Shown: positions 9,543 through 18,915, counted from the first letter of the stretch. The stretch: 38,225 nucleotides of DNA from Planctomycetota bacterium (GCA_021790385.1 JAJYDW010000037.1:1-38225), one strand, 5' to 3'. A program made the numbers and translations. The notes: a model not told the origin generated them from the sequence alone.

Positions 9543-10538
9543 TCATTGGCTTGACTCGTGCTGAAAATAGCGGCTCCAGAGCAGGCCCAGTTTATCACGG
9601 GCCGGAGGCGATATTTTGGCGCGGTCCGACCAGATTGCCAACTCCAAGGCTCGATGAGCCGCAAATTCCTCATGCCGTTTCGCCCATACTTGCGGTAAGG
9701 CCGCCCGGATCAGAGCCATGGCATTGGCCGTAGCGGCCTGGAGGTGACTGATAATTTCCTCAAGTAAGAGTTTCGCGGTTCCAGCCTGGTGTGGCCGCCA
9801 GCAATCGTAGTCGGTTACCATTGCGATCGAGGCATAACTAATTTCCGCTTCCCGGGCTAATTTGGCTTCGGGCATTATGGTCATACCGATGAGGTCGGCT
9901 CCCCAAGTTCGATACAGCATGGACTCAGCCCGTGTCGAAAATGCCGGGCCTTCCATGCACAGGTACGTTCCACCCTCGTGGACCTTCAGCGACGGCAAAT
10001 TGCGATGAGCGGTTTCCATGATTATTTGACGCAGAACCGGGCATACAGGTTCCGCAAACTCCACATGCACGGCCGCATCTTCAAAGAAAGTTCCAGTTCG
10101 CCGCACCGTCCGATCTATGGTTTGATCGACCAGAACCAGATCCCGCGGTTTCATGGCCTCATTCAGGCTGCCAACCGCGCCGGAGGCGATAATCCACCGA
10201 CACCCTACCGCCTTAAGGGCGTAGACATTGGCCCGATATGGCACCTGCGTTGGATTCAAAAGGTGACCGACGCCATGGCGGGCGAGAATGGCGACCGGCA
10301 CTCCATCCCAATCACAGAGTACCGGCGGAGCAGCCGGACGGCCAAACGGCGTTTCTATTTCCACTGCCTGACTATGGTCGGCTTGTCGCAGCAGATCTTC
10401 CAAACCCGAGCCACCTATGATTCCGATCCGATCTTTCAACTTGAGGTATTCTCCAGAACGATCACCTCCACCGGAAGTATCAACTCTTGCTGCGATGATC
10501 ATACACCAATCGGCGAGTCGCTGCCCACTGTGGCCCAT
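9543..10538 (-). CDS. mtnP: S-methyl-5'-thioadenosine phosphorylase (purine nucleoside phosphorylase family 2)
   Basis: The enzyme cleaves methylthioadenosine with phosphate to adenine and methylthioribose-1-phosphate, salvaging the by-product of polyamine synthesis. Family motifs are the N-terminal IGIIGGSGL phosphate loop, ETPFG, ARHG-GH, YRANVYALK, the long EGGTYLCMEGPAFSTRAES signature, IGMTIMPEAKLAREAEI and MVTDYDCW. The last shows the Asp expected for 6-aminopurine specificity. The longest frame has about 33 extra residues before the family's usual start, and a start closer to KLKDRIGIIGG (TTG near 10439, GGAG about 11 bases upstream) is possible. The C-terminal helical tail is also rather long. 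It sits 34 bp after an AraC gene and 38 bp before the giant propeller gene, apparently in one transcript; no other methionine-salvage gene is nearby. Confidence 0.9.
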   Translation of the reverse strand: MGHSGQRLADWCMIIAARVDTSGGGDRSGEYLKLKDRIGIIGGSGLEDLLRQADHSQAVEIETPFGRPAAPPVLCDWDGVPVAILARHGVGHLLNPTQVPYRANVYALKAVGCRWIIASGAVGSLNEAMKPRDLVLVDQTIDRTVRRTGTFFEDAAVHVEFAEPVCPVLRQIIMETAHRNLPSLKVHEGGTYLCMEGPAFSTRAESMLYRTWGADLIGMTIMPEAKLAREAEISYASIAMVTDYDCWRPHQAGTAKLLLEEIISHLQAATANAMALIRAALPQVWAKRHEEFAAHRALELAIWSDRAKISPPARDKLGLLWSRYFQHESSQ

Positions 10539-10572
10539 GTCCGCAGTCGCTGCGTGTTGAAGTCAGACCGGA

Positions 10573-11385
10573 TCAATGGCGTTGCAGTTGGCGGCGGTAG
10601 GCGCTGGGCGTGAGGCCCACAATTTGTTTGAACCGGCGGGAGAAGTGGAACTCATCACAGTAACCGCAGGCGGCGGCAATCTTCGCGCACGTTTCCGCAT
10701 GGGATCGCAACAGTATGCAGGCGCGAGCCATCACCCGTTCTGACGCATAACGGCCCGGGGAAATGCCGGAGAGTTTTTGGAACCGTTTGCGAAATGTTTC
10801 GTAAGTTTCGCCCATGGCCTCGGCTGCGGCATCCACATCAATCTGATCCGCACGTGTAAAGCCTTCCAGCAGAGCCTGCGCACGGCGAAGCCAACTGGTA
10901 TCAGCGGCGTTGGTTGGCACATTTTGCGATATCTGTACCAGAAATTCCTGTACCGCCAGCATAGCCTCCAGCGGGGTCTTGTTTTCCACGGTACCGGCGA
11001 GGCGGGGCAGCCAGTAAGCCGGCGGCTCCAAGTGAATGACTTTTAGACTGAGCAACTCCTCACGTCGCCATAAATCAAAAATGGGGCCGTCAAACACCAC
11101 ATAAAATTCATTCCACAAATCGGAGGTATTTCGTCGCGGCCCATACCGGTGCGGTAGATCCGGATAGACTACAATTAAATCTCCGGAACGAAGTAACTGG
11201 TGCGTACCGGCGGCATCTTCATACAGTCCTGTCCCGCTGTGCAGATAAACCATGGCATAACTGCCCAAAATGCGCATACTGTCCCAGCCAGTTCCAGCAC
11301 CTTTGCATAAGTAACCCGCCAGCGTTACGCGGCCCAGCTTTTGGCGACTGATGTTGCTCCAAGTAACCCGGCTGCTTTCGGACAT
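10573..11385 (-). CDS. AraC-family transcriptional regulator with cupin-like sensor domain
   Basis: A 270-residue regulator. The N-terminal half looks like an AraC-type cupin ligand pocket (AMVYLHSGTGLYED, LLRSGDLIVVYPDLPHRYGP). The C-terminal half is the double helix-turn-helix domain: a degenerate first HTH around VDAAAEAMGETYETFRKRF and the canonical second one, CAKIAAACGYCDEFHFSRRFKQ-VGLTPSAYR. An AGGA sits eight bases before the ATG, and a TATAAT box at 11415-11420 serves this gene. The gene is divergent from the PhyH-type dioxygenase across a 141-bp region holding two 21-bp-spaced TGGWCCA elements, so it likely controls that gene and perhaps itself. The inducer is probably a sugar or related small molecule, inferred from the family only. 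Confidence 0.9.
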   Translation of the reverse strand: MSESSRVTWSNISRQKLGRVTLAGYLCKGAGTGWDSMRILGSYAMVYLHSGTGLYEDAAGTHQLLRSGDLIVVYPDLPHRYGPRRNTSDLWNEFYVVFDGPIFDLWRREELLSLKVIHLEPPAYWLPRLAGTVENKTPLEAMLAVQEFLVQISQNVPTNAADTSWLRRAQALLEGFTRADQIDVDAAAEAMGETYETFRKRFQKLSGISPGRYASERVMARACILLRSHAETCAKIAAACGYCDEFHFSRRFKQIVGLTPSAYRRQLQRH

Positions 11386-11407
11386 GAAATATTCCTTTTC
11401 CTATAAA

Positions 11408-11420
11408 TTGCCAAATTATA
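11408..11420 (-). promoter_or_regulatory. -10 box of the AraC-family gene promoter
   Basis: On the minus strand a perfect TATAAT occupies 11415-11420, which would place transcription start near 11408, about 23 bases ahead of the AraC-gene ATG. The position expected for a -35 box (about 11438-11443) reads TGGCTG, a poor match. This fits an activator-dependent or autoregulated promoter, because the putative operator half-sites at 11428-11455 overlap that region. Confidence 0.45.
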
Positions 11421-11427
11421 CATACTA

Positions 11428-11455
11428 TGGTCCAAAACAGCCATGGCGTGGACCA
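11428..11455. promoter_or_regulatory. Putative AraC-type operator: TGGTCCA and TGGACCA, 21 bp apart
   Basis: TGGTCCA (11428-11434) and TGGACCA (11449-11455) are two copies of the near-palindrome TGGWCCA with start points exactly 21 bp apart. They are also an inverted repeat around a central CCATGG. AraC-family activators such as AraC itself bind half-sites with two-helical-turn spacing. The right copy lies just upstream of a CATAAT (11468-11473) that could be the -10 box of the dioxygenase gene. Assignment to the adjacent regulator is an inference. Confidence 0.4.
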
Positions 11456-11526
11456 GAGCACTTCCGGCATAATTGGGCAAGAGCCAAGCTCTGGATGACG
11501 CAATGCATGATTGAAAGGATTGCTTT

Positions 11527-12471
11527 ATGACAATGATCAACACCAGAAAACAGCCGACGGCAATTCGTTCTCACGGCGTGTTCCTTGATACTACGCCGAA
11601 GTGCTTCGGATATTTGAGAGATTCCACTGATCTGCTGGGAGATTCCGACAGACTGCGAGAACAGATGGCCCGAGATGGCTACCTGTTTTTACCCGGACTT
11701 TTACATCGCGAAGAGGTGCTGGCGGCACGGGCGGAAATGGTTCGTCGTCTGGCGGAATCGGGCATCCTCAAGGTCGGCACCGATCCCATGGACGCCATTA
11801 TCGCACCGGGCAGGGCTTCCACGTTCATGCCAGAGCTAGCCTTGAACAACACTGCGCTGGGCAAGGTGTTATACGCAGGCCCGATGATGGCTTTTTTTGA
11901 AAAGTATTTTGCAGCTCCTGTTCGCCACTTTGATTTCACATGGGTGCGAGCCATTTCGCCTGGAAACGGAACACGTTCGCATTGTGACAGCGTTTACATG
12001 AACCGGGGAACACACCACCTTTATACCGCATGGACGCCTATTGGGGATGTCTCGTTTGAGCTTGGCGGACTGATGGTGCTGGAAGGATCCAACAATAACC
12101 AGAGGCTCAAGGAAACTTATGGTCTGCAGGATGTGGACAGCTTTTGTGAAAATAAACCCGATGCCAAAAAATGGGGCAAAGCCTGGGGCACCGATGGTTC
12201 ACTGCAAGGTAATCCTAATCAAATACGAAAGTCTGTGGTCGGCGGAAATCCACAGGGCGGACGCTGGCTGAGCGCCGAATATCGAGCCGGTGATGTGCTC
12301 CTTTTTTCAATTTTTACAGTTCATGCTTCGCTGGACAATACCACGGCCGATCGTATTCGCTTTTCATGCGACAGTCGCTACCAGCCCGCCAGCGAACCGG
12401 CGGACGAGCGATGGATTGGCCCAAGCCCTATCGGCCACGGACCCGCCGGAAAAAAGGGAAAAATCTGCTAA
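11527..12471 (+). CDS. Phytanoyl-CoA dioxygenase (PhyH) family, Fe(II)/2-oxoglutarate oxygenase
   Basis: A 314-residue double-stranded beta-helix oxygenase. Near the N-terminus, MARDGYLFLPGLLHREEVLAAR is the typical PhyH opening. The iron-binding facial triad is visible as H152-C-D154 (GTRSHCDSVYM) and H266 (FTVHASLDN), with R276 (ADRIRFSCDSRYQP) as the likely 2-oxoglutarate carboxylate anchor. Bacterial family members hydroxylate diverse small molecules, and the substrate cannot be predicted. AAAGGA lies about seven bases before the ATG. It is divergent from an AraC-type regulator with a likely shared operator, which suggests inducible expression. Its stop is five bases from the stop of the convergent PHP phosphatase gene. 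Confidence 0.85.
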   Translation: MTMINTRKQPTAIRSHGVFLDTTPKCFGYLRDSTDLLGDSDRLREQMARDGYLFLPGLLHREEVLAARAEMVRRLAESGILKVGTDPMDAIIAPGRASTFMPELALNNTALGKVLYAGPMMAFFEKYFAAPVRHFDFTWVRAISPGNGTRSHCDSVYMNRGTHHLYTAWTPIGDVSFELGGLMVLEGSNNNQRLKETYGLQDVDSFCENKPDAKKWGKAWGTDGSLQGNPNQIRKSVVGGNPQGGRWLSAEYRAGDVLLFSIFTVHASLDNTTADRIRFSCDSRYQPASEPADERWIGPSPIGHGPAGKKGKIC

Positions 12472-12476
12472 GAGCT

Positions 12477-13190
12477 TTACACCCATAATTTGCCGGGATT
12501 GGTGATGGTGAGTTCATCCACTTTCTCTTGGCCAACCAATTCCACTGCACGCCGCAGGCCGCCCAGCCGGCTGGGTAAATGGTCTGGCCTATGGCAATCT
12601 GAGCCGAGCATAAAGTAGCGGTGCTCGAGCAGATAACGTTCGGCGAGTCCGCGGCCATCTTCGCCTTCCGATCCGCCCAGCGGGCCCAAGTTGCCCTGAA
12701 AGAGAAGATCGCGATCCGCAAGAGCATCAATAAAATCCGGATTCAACCGCAGGCAATCCATTCTTTCCGGATGGGCCAGGATCACAGTCAGCCCGTGGGC
12801 CTGAAGCCAATCCACGCATTCATCCGCCCACCACGGCCAGTCCGGCTCCCACAAATCTACTAAAACATAAGGCGTATTAAAGCCGAAGGTGGGAATGCGC
12901 GAGGTGTCCGGGAGCGATAAAATGCGAGGAGACAGACGCAGTTCACCACCCGGGCGCAACTGCACTGCAATGCCGTCGGCCACCAAAAATTTGCGCAGCA
13001 TTTCCAGATGCCTTATGACTTGCGCGGGCTGGATATCTCCGAATTCCATGGCCCCGGTATGGGGAGTCACAAAAAATTTCGTGTAGCCGCGATGCCAGAA
13101 GGCGCGAAGGCAGGTTATGGATTCCAGCGGTGTCTTGCAGCCATCGTCCACCGCCGGCAGAAAGTGATTGTGAACATCAATGCGCGTCAT
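12477..13190 (-). CDS. CpsB/CapC-type PHP-domain phosphatase (protein-tyrosine phosphatase family)
   Basis: A 237-residue PHP-fold metal hydrolase. The metal ligands are clear: DVHNHFLPAVDDG at the N-terminus, TPHTG near residue 45, a GGE segment, ILAHPER, and GSDCH near the C-terminus. This order is that of CpsB/YwqE manganese-dependent phosphatases, which dephosphorylate capsule-regulating tyrosine kinases; some relatives act on small phosphoesters. No BY-kinase or capsule cluster is next to it, so its partner is unknown. The ATG at 13190 is chosen over an in-frame TTG two codons upstream. It is convergent with the dioxygenase gene and shares the strand of typA, whose start lies beyond it. 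Confidence 0.82.
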   Translation of the reverse strand: MTRIDVHNHFLPAVDDGCKTPLESITCLRAFWHRGYTKFFVTPHTGAMEFGDIQPAQVIRHLEMLRKFLVADGIAVQLRPGGELRLSPRILSLPDTSRIPTFGFNTPYVLVDLWEPDWPWWADECVDWLQAHGLTVILAHPERMDCLRLNPDFIDALADRDLLFQGNLGPLGGSEGEDGRGLAERYLLEHRYFMLGSDCHRPDHLPSRLGGLRRAVELVGQEKVDELTITNPGKLWV

Positions 13191-13233
13191 GCACAAATAT
13201 TTCCGATTATTGAAGCGCCAGAGCCGGGCAGGC

Positions 13234-15108
13234 TTATGCGCCGGATGCTTCTATGGCCGCATCGCTGCGGCTCATACGCTTTCTCTCATTTTCCTTGAGA
13301 TAGCGTTTGCGCAGGCGAATGTTTTTCGGCGTAATTTCCACCAGTTCATCATCCTCAATGTATTCCAGTGCCAGTTCCAGGGACATGTCGCGGGGTGGTT
13401 TGAGAATGATGTTTTTATCGCTGGCAGTGGTGCGCATGTTGGATAATTTTTTCTCGCGACAGACGTTCACCGGAATATCGGTGTCTTTGTTGTATTCGCC
13501 CACCACCATGCCTTCATAGACTTCATCGCCGGGCTTTACAAACATGACGCCGCGTTCCTGGAGTGTATCGAGTGCAAATGCATTGGCGGAACCATTTTCC
13601 ATACTGACCATCACGCCATTCTGCCGGCCCGGCAGTGCGCCGCGAATAAATTGATAATCGTGAAAGGTGTGGTGCATCACCGCTTCGCCCTGTGTAGCGT
13701 TGAGCAGCCGCGTGCGCAGGCCAATAAGCCCCCGTGCCGGAATGGTGAATTCCATATGGGTCATATTGCCCTTGGTATCCATCTTGACGAGTTCACCACG
13801 GCGATTGCCGATGGCCTCCATCACGGCTCCCACTGCCGACTGCGGAACATCAATAACCAGATTTTCCACCGGCTCGCATTTGTGGCCGTTGAGTTCCTTG
13901 AAAATCACCTTGGGTTTGGAGACCTGCAGTTCATAGCCTTCGCGGCGCATATTTTCAATAAGCACGCCCAAGTGCAAAAGGCCGCGCCCGCTGACTCTGA
14001 GCGAATCCGCCGATGACGTATCTTCGACTCGCAGCGCCACATTGCTTTGTAGTTCGCGCATCAGCCGGTCGCGTAGATTGCGACTGGTAACAAATTTTCC
14101 TTCACGGCCGGCCAGCGGAGAATCGTTGACGCTGAAAATCATGCTTAGCGTGGGTTCGTCCACGTCAATGAGGGGCAAGGCGTCCGGATGTTCCAACGTG
14201 GCAATGGTATCGCCGATGTCCACATCTTCAATGCCAACCACGGCACAAATATCGCCGGCTTCGGCGTGCTGGGTTTTTTCCCGGGCCAGTCCGGAAAATA
14301 AATATAGCTCTGCAATCAAATGGTTTTCGATTTTACCGTTGCGTTTGACCAGAGCCACCTTTTGGCCTTTGTTCAACACGCCGTTGAACACCCGCCCAAT
14401 GCCGATGCGTCCTACATATTCGTTGTAGTCGATGTTGGTGATCTGCATCTGCAACGGCTTGTCCAAGTCGGCCACCGGGCCGGGAATTTTGTTCACTATC
14501 GTTTCCATCAGCGGCCGCATATCCGTGGCGGAATCTTTGACGTCCAGCCGGGCAAAGCCCGCGCGGCCTGAAGCGTAGACCACCGGAAAGTCCAAGGCGT
14601 CATCGTCGGCTTCGAGTTCCACAAACAGGTCAAAAATTTCGTTGAGCACCTCATCCGGACGGCAATCCGGACGGTCAATTTTATTGATCACCACAATCGG
14701 CTTGATGTGATAATGAAAGGCTTTGCGCAAGACAAACCGCGTCTGCGGCATTGGACCTTCAAATGCGTCCACAAGCAGCAGTACACCATCGGCCATTTTG
14801 AGTACGCGTTCCACCTCGCCTCCGAAATCGGCGTGGCCCGGCGTATCAATGATGTTGATTTTGCGCACGACACCCCGCACATCGGTATAGTTCATGGCCA
14901 CATTTTTGGCCAGAATGGTAATGCCGCGTTCCCGCTCCAGCGGGTTATTATCCAGAATTAATGTATCAGTGGACATTTGCGTCTGGTTCTCGCGGAATAA
15001 TCCGGATTGCCGCAGCAAGGCATCTACCAGCGTGGTTTTGCCATGGTCTACGTGGGCGATAATGGCGATGTTGCGTAATTCGTCTCGTCTTTTCATCAAA
15101 ATGCTCAT
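13234..15108 (-). CDS. typA: Ribosome-associated translational GTPase TypA/BipA
   Basis: TypA/BipA is an EF-G-like GTPase that binds the ribosome and aids 50S assembly and stress or cold adaptation. Motifs seen are G1 [15 protein letters not shown] (about 18-32), the switch-I T in [10 protein letters not shown]3 [14 protein letters not shown] and G4 [13 protein letters not shown]. The BipA-specific C-terminal half follows, with [34 protein letters not shown] and [12 protein letters not shown]. From the ATG at 15108 the protein is 624 residues, near the family's usual 600-620. The frame stays open a further 77 codons upstream, but that stretch has no family resemblance. AGG is seven bases before 15108; a start four codons later (15096) is equally possible. 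Divergent from uvrB. Confidence 0.95.
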   Translation of the reverse strand: MSILMKRRDELRNIAIIAHVDHGKTTLVDALLRQSGLFRENQTQMSTDTLILDNNPLERERGITILAKNVAMNYTDVRGVVRKINIIDTPGHADFGGEVERVLKMADGVLLLVDAFEGPMPQTRFVLRKAFHYHIKPIVVINKIDRPDCRPDEVLNEIFDLFVELEADDDALDFPVVYASGRAGFARLDVKDSATDMRPLMETIVNKIPGPVADLDKPLQMQITNIDYNEYVGRIGIGRVFNGVLNKGQKVALVKRNGKIENHLIAELYLFSGLAREKTQHAEAGDICAVVGIEDVDIGDTIATLEHPDALPLIDVDEPTLSMIFSVNDSPLAGREGKFVTSRNLRDRLMRELQSNVALRVEDTSSADSLRVSGRGLLHLGVLIENMRREGYELQVSKPKVIFKELNGHKCEPVENLVIDVPQSAVGAVMEAIGNRRGELVKMDTKGNMTHMEFTIPARGLIGLRTRLLNATQGEAVMHHTFHDYQFIRGALPGRQNGVMVSMENGSANAFALDTLQERGVMFVKPGDEVYEGMVVGEYNKDTDIPVNVCREKKLSNMRTTASDKNIILKPPRDMSLELALEYIEDDELVEITPKNIRLRKRYLKENERKRMSRSDAAIEASGA

Positions 15109-15388
15109 TTCCATGCCTGGGACTGCAAGCCGCCGGCGAGTTCCTGCGGAGTCTGTCGCGACCAGAAGGCTTAATACAATGCGGATTTCATCATGTTGGT
15201 TCAGGCAGCCCCAAGCCGCCCAGCCGCACCGAGCCATGCAATGTACCACATTATTGCCGTAAAGACAAAAAGCGACTCCCGGGCTTTGTGTTTTGTGTTT
15301 GCGTTTGCGATCAGCGGGGGGTGGGAGAACGTTACACATCCGGCCTGATGGTAGGGTAAAATAAGTGGTTTAAGCTGGAGGTGCGATT
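15109..15388. other. 280-bp divergent intergenic region between typA and uvrB
   Basis: No gene is supported here. The left part is an open-frame extension of typA without family resemblance. On the plus strand, TTACAC (15332-15337) and TAAAAT (15357-15362) with a 19-base spacer could form a weak uvrB promoter. I see no convincing LexA-type box and no clear typA promoter. Confidence 0.35.
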
Positions 15389-15391
15389 TTG
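15377..15391 (+). promoter_or_regulatory. Strong SD sequence defining a TTG start for uvrB
   Basis: GGAGG at 15377-15381 lies seven bases before a TTG at 15389-15391. The protein from that TTG begins [20 protein letters not shown], matching the normal UvrB N-terminus, so the non-ATG start is well supported. Confidence 0.7.
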
Positions 15392-15646
15392 CCCGGTAGC
15401 CTGAAAATTGAGAGTCCTCTTTCGCCTGCGGGCGATCAGCCAGAAGCCATTGAGAAAATCGTCGCGGCATTTCGCGGCGGCAGTCGTCATCAGGTGCTGA
15501 TGGGGGTAACGGGTTCGGGTAAAACCTTTACCATGGCTCATGTGGCGATGCAGCTTGGCGTGCCTACGCTGGTTATCAGTCACAACAAAACACTGGCGGC
15601 CCAGCTTTATGATGAATTCAAGGCGTTGTTCCGCATAACGCGGTGA
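15389..15646 (+). CDS. uvrB: UvrB, N-terminal fragment (frame interrupted)
   Basis: UvrB is the damage-verifying helicase-like subunit of the UvrABC nucleotide excision repair complex. This 85-codon fragment covers the N-terminus: the [11 protein letters not shown]-motif region and Walker A in [12 protein letters not shown] (about 41-52). It continues with [18 protein letters not shown] and then runs into TGA after four off-frame residues (RITR). In UvrB proteins this point normally continues [16 protein letters not shown]. Adding one C after TTC at about 15630-15632 restores [16 protein letters not shown] exactly. The remainder is encoded in the next frame from 15643. It is either a sequencing or assembly error in a C run or a recent lesion; two separate working proteins are unlikely because the break falls inside motor domain 1. 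Confidence 0.85.
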   Translation: MPGSLKIESPLSPAGDQPEAIEKIVAAFRGGSRHQVLMGVTGSGKTFTMAHVAMQLGVPTLVISHNKTLAAQLYDEFKALFRITR

Positions 15647-17523
15647 ATTACTTTGTCAGCTATTACGATTATTACCAGCCGGAGGCCTATATTCCGCAGC
15701 GGGATATTTACATCGAAAAAGATGCCGCCCGTAATGATGATCTGGATCGCCTGCGCCTGGCCACGACGAGCAACCTTATTGGTCGCAATGATGTGGTGAC
15801 GGTAGCATCGGTAAGCTGCATTTTCGGCCTGGGATCGCCGGAAGAATACAAGAAAAAAGTGCTGGGATTGCAAAAAGGCTCGGCTCCGGGCCGGGAAGCC
15901 CTGATGCGGGCCTTGATCGATATGCAATACGAACGCAATGATATTGAATTTAAGAGGGGGACATTTCGGGCTCGCGGCGATGTGCTGGAAGTGTTTCCGG
16001 CGTATGAAACCACCGCGTTGAAAATAGAAATGTTCGGGGATGAAATCGAAAGTATCTGGCACATTCACCCGGTCAGCGGAGAAAAACTGGTTGCAGAGGA
16101 AACTGCGTTTATCTATCCGGCGAAGCATTACATGGCTGACCCGTCCACGCTGGCCCGGGCGGTCGCCGATATACAATCCGAACTGGAGCAGCGCACAAAA
16201 GAGCTGCGCATGGAGGGCAAATTGCTGGAAGCCCAACGGCTGGCCGCCCGGACCCGTTATGACATGGAAATGTTGCTGGAGACGGGATTTTGCAGCGGTA
16301 TCGAAAATTATTCGCGTCATATTGCGGGCTTGCCACCCGGATGCAAACCTTTTACGCTCATGGACTATTTTCCCAGGGATTATCTGCTGATCATTGATGA
16401 ATCGCACGTAACAATTCCGCAAATCAATGCCATGTATGCCGGAGATCGCAATCGCAAACAGGTGCTGGTGGAACACGGCTTTCGGCTGCCTTCGGCGATG
16501 GATAACAGGCCGATGCGGTTTGAGGAATTCCAGGCGATGTGGCATAAGGTCCTGTTTGTGTCAGCGACACCGGGCAAATTTGAGCTGGAGTTGACCGGTG
16601 GAGAAGTGGTAGAGCAAATTATTCGTCCTACAGGCCTGATTGATCCGGTCATTGAGGTGAAGCCGGCGCAAGGCCAGGTGCAGGATCTGCTGGAACAAGT
16701 GCGGTTGCGGGCGGCCAAAGGCGAACGGGTTCTCGTGACGACACTGACCAAGAGGCTGGCGGAGGATTTGTCGCATTACCTGACCGAGGCGGGGCTGCGC
16801 TGCAAATATCTGCACAGCGAAATTCAGACCTTTGAACGGGTGGAAATTCTGCGTGAATTGCGGCAGGGCGGTTTTGATTGCCTGGTGGGAGTGAACCTGC
16901 TGCGGGAAGGGCTGGATCTGCCGGAAGTATCGATGGTGGTGATTCTGGATGCGGATAAACAGGGTTTTCTACGCAGCGAAACATCGCTGATTCAGATGAT
17001 CGGCCGGTGCGCCAGAAATGTCGGAGCGGCAGTAATTTTGTATGCGGATGTGGTTACGCCGTCGATGCAGCGGGCCATGGATGAAACCGGCCGACGCCGC
17101 ACCATTCAGGAAGCCTATAACAAGGAGCATGGCATTACGCCGCAAACAATTCAAAAGGCGATACGCCAGGGAATTGACGGGGACATACAGGCCCGCCGCA
17201 CCGCCCGCGAAATGGTGGCCGCGTCGGAAAGCCAGTACGATCAACAGGAGCTTGTGCGCATGCTGGAAGAGGAGATGGTGGAAGCAGCCAACAACCTGGA
17301 ATTTGAAAAGGCAGCGGAAATACGGGATCGCATCGCGGAACTGCGTGCGGCCCAGCCATCGAAGGTTGATGCTTCAGCCGCGGGAGTGGTGGCGGCGGAT
17401 ATGGCGGGGCACAATGCGGCTCTGGCATCCGCCATTGACGAGGGCATTGCCCGCCGCCTGGCCAACCGGCCTGCAATGACCCCGCAACAGAAAAAGCCGC
17501 GACGTGGCCCGGCGCGAAGGTAG
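15643..17523 (+). CDS. uvrB: UvrB, main C-terminal part (frameshifted from the N-terminal fragment)
   Basis: A 626-codon open frame holding the rest of UvrB. It starts at the beta-hairpin motif [15 protein letters not shown], whose tyrosines lock the strand at the lesion. After the UvrA-binding domain come [11 protein letters not shown] (DEAD-like motif II), [10 protein letters not shown], the helicase motifs [13 protein letters not shown] and [17 protein letters not shown], and motif [10 protein letters not shown]. Last is the C-terminal UVR domain [23 protein letters not shown], which contacts UvrC. No further stop or frameshift is seen. The apparent GTG start at 15643 overlaps the TGA of the upstream fragment (GTGA) and is an artefact of the frame change, unless reinitiation occurs. 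Restored, uvrB would run 15389-17523 and encode about 711 residues. Confidence 0.88.
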   Translation: MNYFVSYYDYYQPEAYIPQRDIYIEKDAARNDDLDRLRLATTSNLIGRNDVVTVASVSCIFGLGSPEEYKKKVLGLQKGSAPGREALMRALIDMQYERNDIEFKRGTFRARGDVLEVFPAYETTALKIEMFGDEIESIWHIHPVSGEKLVAEETAFIYPAKHYMADPSTLARAVADIQSELEQRTKELRMEGKLLEAQRLAARTRYDMEMLLETGFCSGIENYSRHIAGLPPGCKPFTLMDYFPRDYLLIIDESHVTIPQINAMYAGDRNRKQVLVEHGFRLPSAMDNRPMRFEEFQAMWHKVLFVSATPGKFELELTGGEVVEQIIRPTGLIDPVIEVKPAQGQVQDLLEQVRLRAAKGERVLVTTLTKRLAEDLSHYLTEAGLRCKYLHSEIQTFERVEILRELRQGGFDCLVGVNLLREGLDLPEVSMVVILDADKQGFLRSETSLIQMIGRCARNVGAAVILYADVVTPSMQRAMDETGRRRTIQEAYNKEHGITPQTIQKAIRQGIDGDIQARRTAREMVAASESQYDQQELVRMLEEEMVEAANNLEFEKAAEIRDRIAELRAAQPSKVDASAAGVVAADMAGHNAALASAIDEGIARRLANRPAMTPQQKKPRRGPARR

Positions 17524-17556
17524 GCCATCGGCGGATTGAATCGTTGAGGCTGTTGC

Positions 17557-18831
17557 TCACAGAGAGACTGGCGGCGGTGCGGGCGGCGAATGGTCGTCGG
17601 AATTTTGCGGCATTTCGATCGAAAGTTTGCGTTTGGGATCGCCCGCCAGATAAAGCGTCTGGGTGGGAAAGGCAAATTCAATTCCGGCATTTTCATAGGC
17701 TTCAAACAAGGCGAGGTTAAACCGCTGGTTGAAATCCAGGTATGCCCACCAGTCTGTGCCAGGCCCGAAATAAAAGTAGTAGTAAACCACGAGATTCAAG
17801 GATGTTGCACCGAGTTCGGTGAAGAACACGCGGGGAATACGGCCATCGGGTGGAGGCGGTGAAGTGAGGTGCTGCTTGAAATCCGGTTGTTGGCAAAGGT
17901 CTTGTACAATTTGAACGGCTTGCCGGATTTTGGCTGCGGGCGTGTCATAGGGCAGAGAGATATTGAGTGTGCGGCGAATATACGGGCGGTTGGTAAAGTT
18001 CTGCACTGCATGATTGACGATATCGGAATTGGGAATGGAAACAATGCTGCCGTCAAAAAGCCGCAGACGGGTGGATCGTAAGCCGATGGCCTCGACCATG
18101 CCGTTGTAATTTTGATAGTTGATCCAATGGCCGACCAAAAAGGGCCGGTCCAGAAAAATGGTCAGTGTGCCGAACAGATTTTTGAGCGAATCCTGGGCGG
18201 CCAGGGAGATGGCCAGGCCGGCGATGCCCATGCCCGCCAGCCAGGCCCCGATGTTCTGGCTGAACACATTTTCCAGGATGTAAAGTGACCCGATGATGAA
18301 AATGAACATCCGCAGGCTTTTGCGAACCAGCGGCACAAACTGTTCGGTGAAGTTGGATTCATGCCGGGCCAGAAGTCGTTTGAGACTGTGCTCGGCGATG
18401 GAGACGATATTAAAAAAATACCAGAAGGCTGCCACATCCACGAGCAAATAAACCACGCGATAGCTGAGGCTGGCTAAAGCCGGATCCAGTGTAAGCTGGT
18501 GAAATCCGACACCCAGCAATACGCCAAAGACTGCCACCTTGCTGGGCTTGGCCAGGCCATCCAGCAACAGTGCTTCCACGTGCCAATGCCCGCCTTCCAA
18601 TCGCATGGCCAGGCGACGCAGGATGACGGCGGAGATCTTTCCCAGGAGAAATCCACAGAATATGGCAAGAAGCAAACTGGCCCAGGCGAGCCAGCCATTG
18701 TTATGAATAAGCCCGTTAAGATTGAGCTGTTGCCAGAGGCTTTGCAGCAGATGCATGATGGGATGCGGTACTTGGCCCACATGCGGTGCGGTGGTGGGAA
18801 CTGCGGCTAAATTGCAGAGTTTCCAGAACAT
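17557..18831 (-). CDS. MscS-family mechanosensitive ion channel
   Basis: A 424-residue membrane protein. Four to five hydrophobic segments lie in the first 200 residues (for example WLAWASLLLAIFCGFLLG and VYLLVDVAAFWYFFNIV). They are followed by the conserved Gly/Ala-rich pore helix AWLAGMGIAGLAISLAAQDSLKNLFG and the beta domain FLDRPFLVGHWI...NGMVEAIGLRSTRLRLFDGSIVSIPNSDI, then a soluble alpha/beta C-terminal domain. The order and motifs match small-conductance mechanosensitive channels, which open in the inner membrane under hypo-osmotic shock. The N-terminus is longer than in minimal MscS. The gene is convergent with uvrB (33-bp gap) and divergent from argC; no terminator is evident. Confidence 0.92.
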   Translation of the reverse strand: MFWKLCNLAAVPTTAPHVGQVPHPIMHLLQSLWQQLNLNGLIHNNGWLAWASLLLAIFCGFLLGKISAVILRRLAMRLEGGHWHVEALLLDGLAKPSKVAVFGVLLGVGFHQLTLDPALASLSYRVVYLLVDVAAFWYFFNIVSIAEHSLKRLLARHESNFTEQFVPLVRKSLRMFIFIIGSLYILENVFSQNIGAWLAGMGIAGLAISLAAQDSLKNLFGTLTIFLDRPFLVGHWINYQNYNGMVEAIGLRSTRLRLFDGSIVSIPNSDIVNHAVQNFTNRPYIRRTLNISLPYDTPAAKIRQAVQIVQDLCQQPDFKQHLTSPPPPDGRIPRVFFTELGATSLNLVVYYYFYFGPGTDWWAYLDFNQRFNLALFEAYENAGIEFAFPTQTLYLAGDPKRKLSIEMPQNSDDHSPPAPPPVSL

Positions 18832-18915
18832 GCCGGGAAGAATACTATGGAGTACGCGGTTACGTCAATGTTTATCACGGGGGCCTGGCGGCGGTGCCTG
18901 TTTTTTTAATGTGGC

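Noticed and set aside
15620..15650. Programmed frameshifting or a naturally split UvrB
   Set aside because: There is no slippery heptamer or clear downstream structure, and the break separates parts of one motor domain; an error or lesion is simpler.
15607..16545. 312-codon minus-strand frame across uvrB
   Set aside because: Shadow of uvrB; its apparent sequence has no domain signature.
18890..18910. GC-rich stretch followed by seven T's as an intrinsic terminator
   Set aside because: No stem of useful length precedes the T run, and the flanking genes diverge, so no transcript needs to end there.
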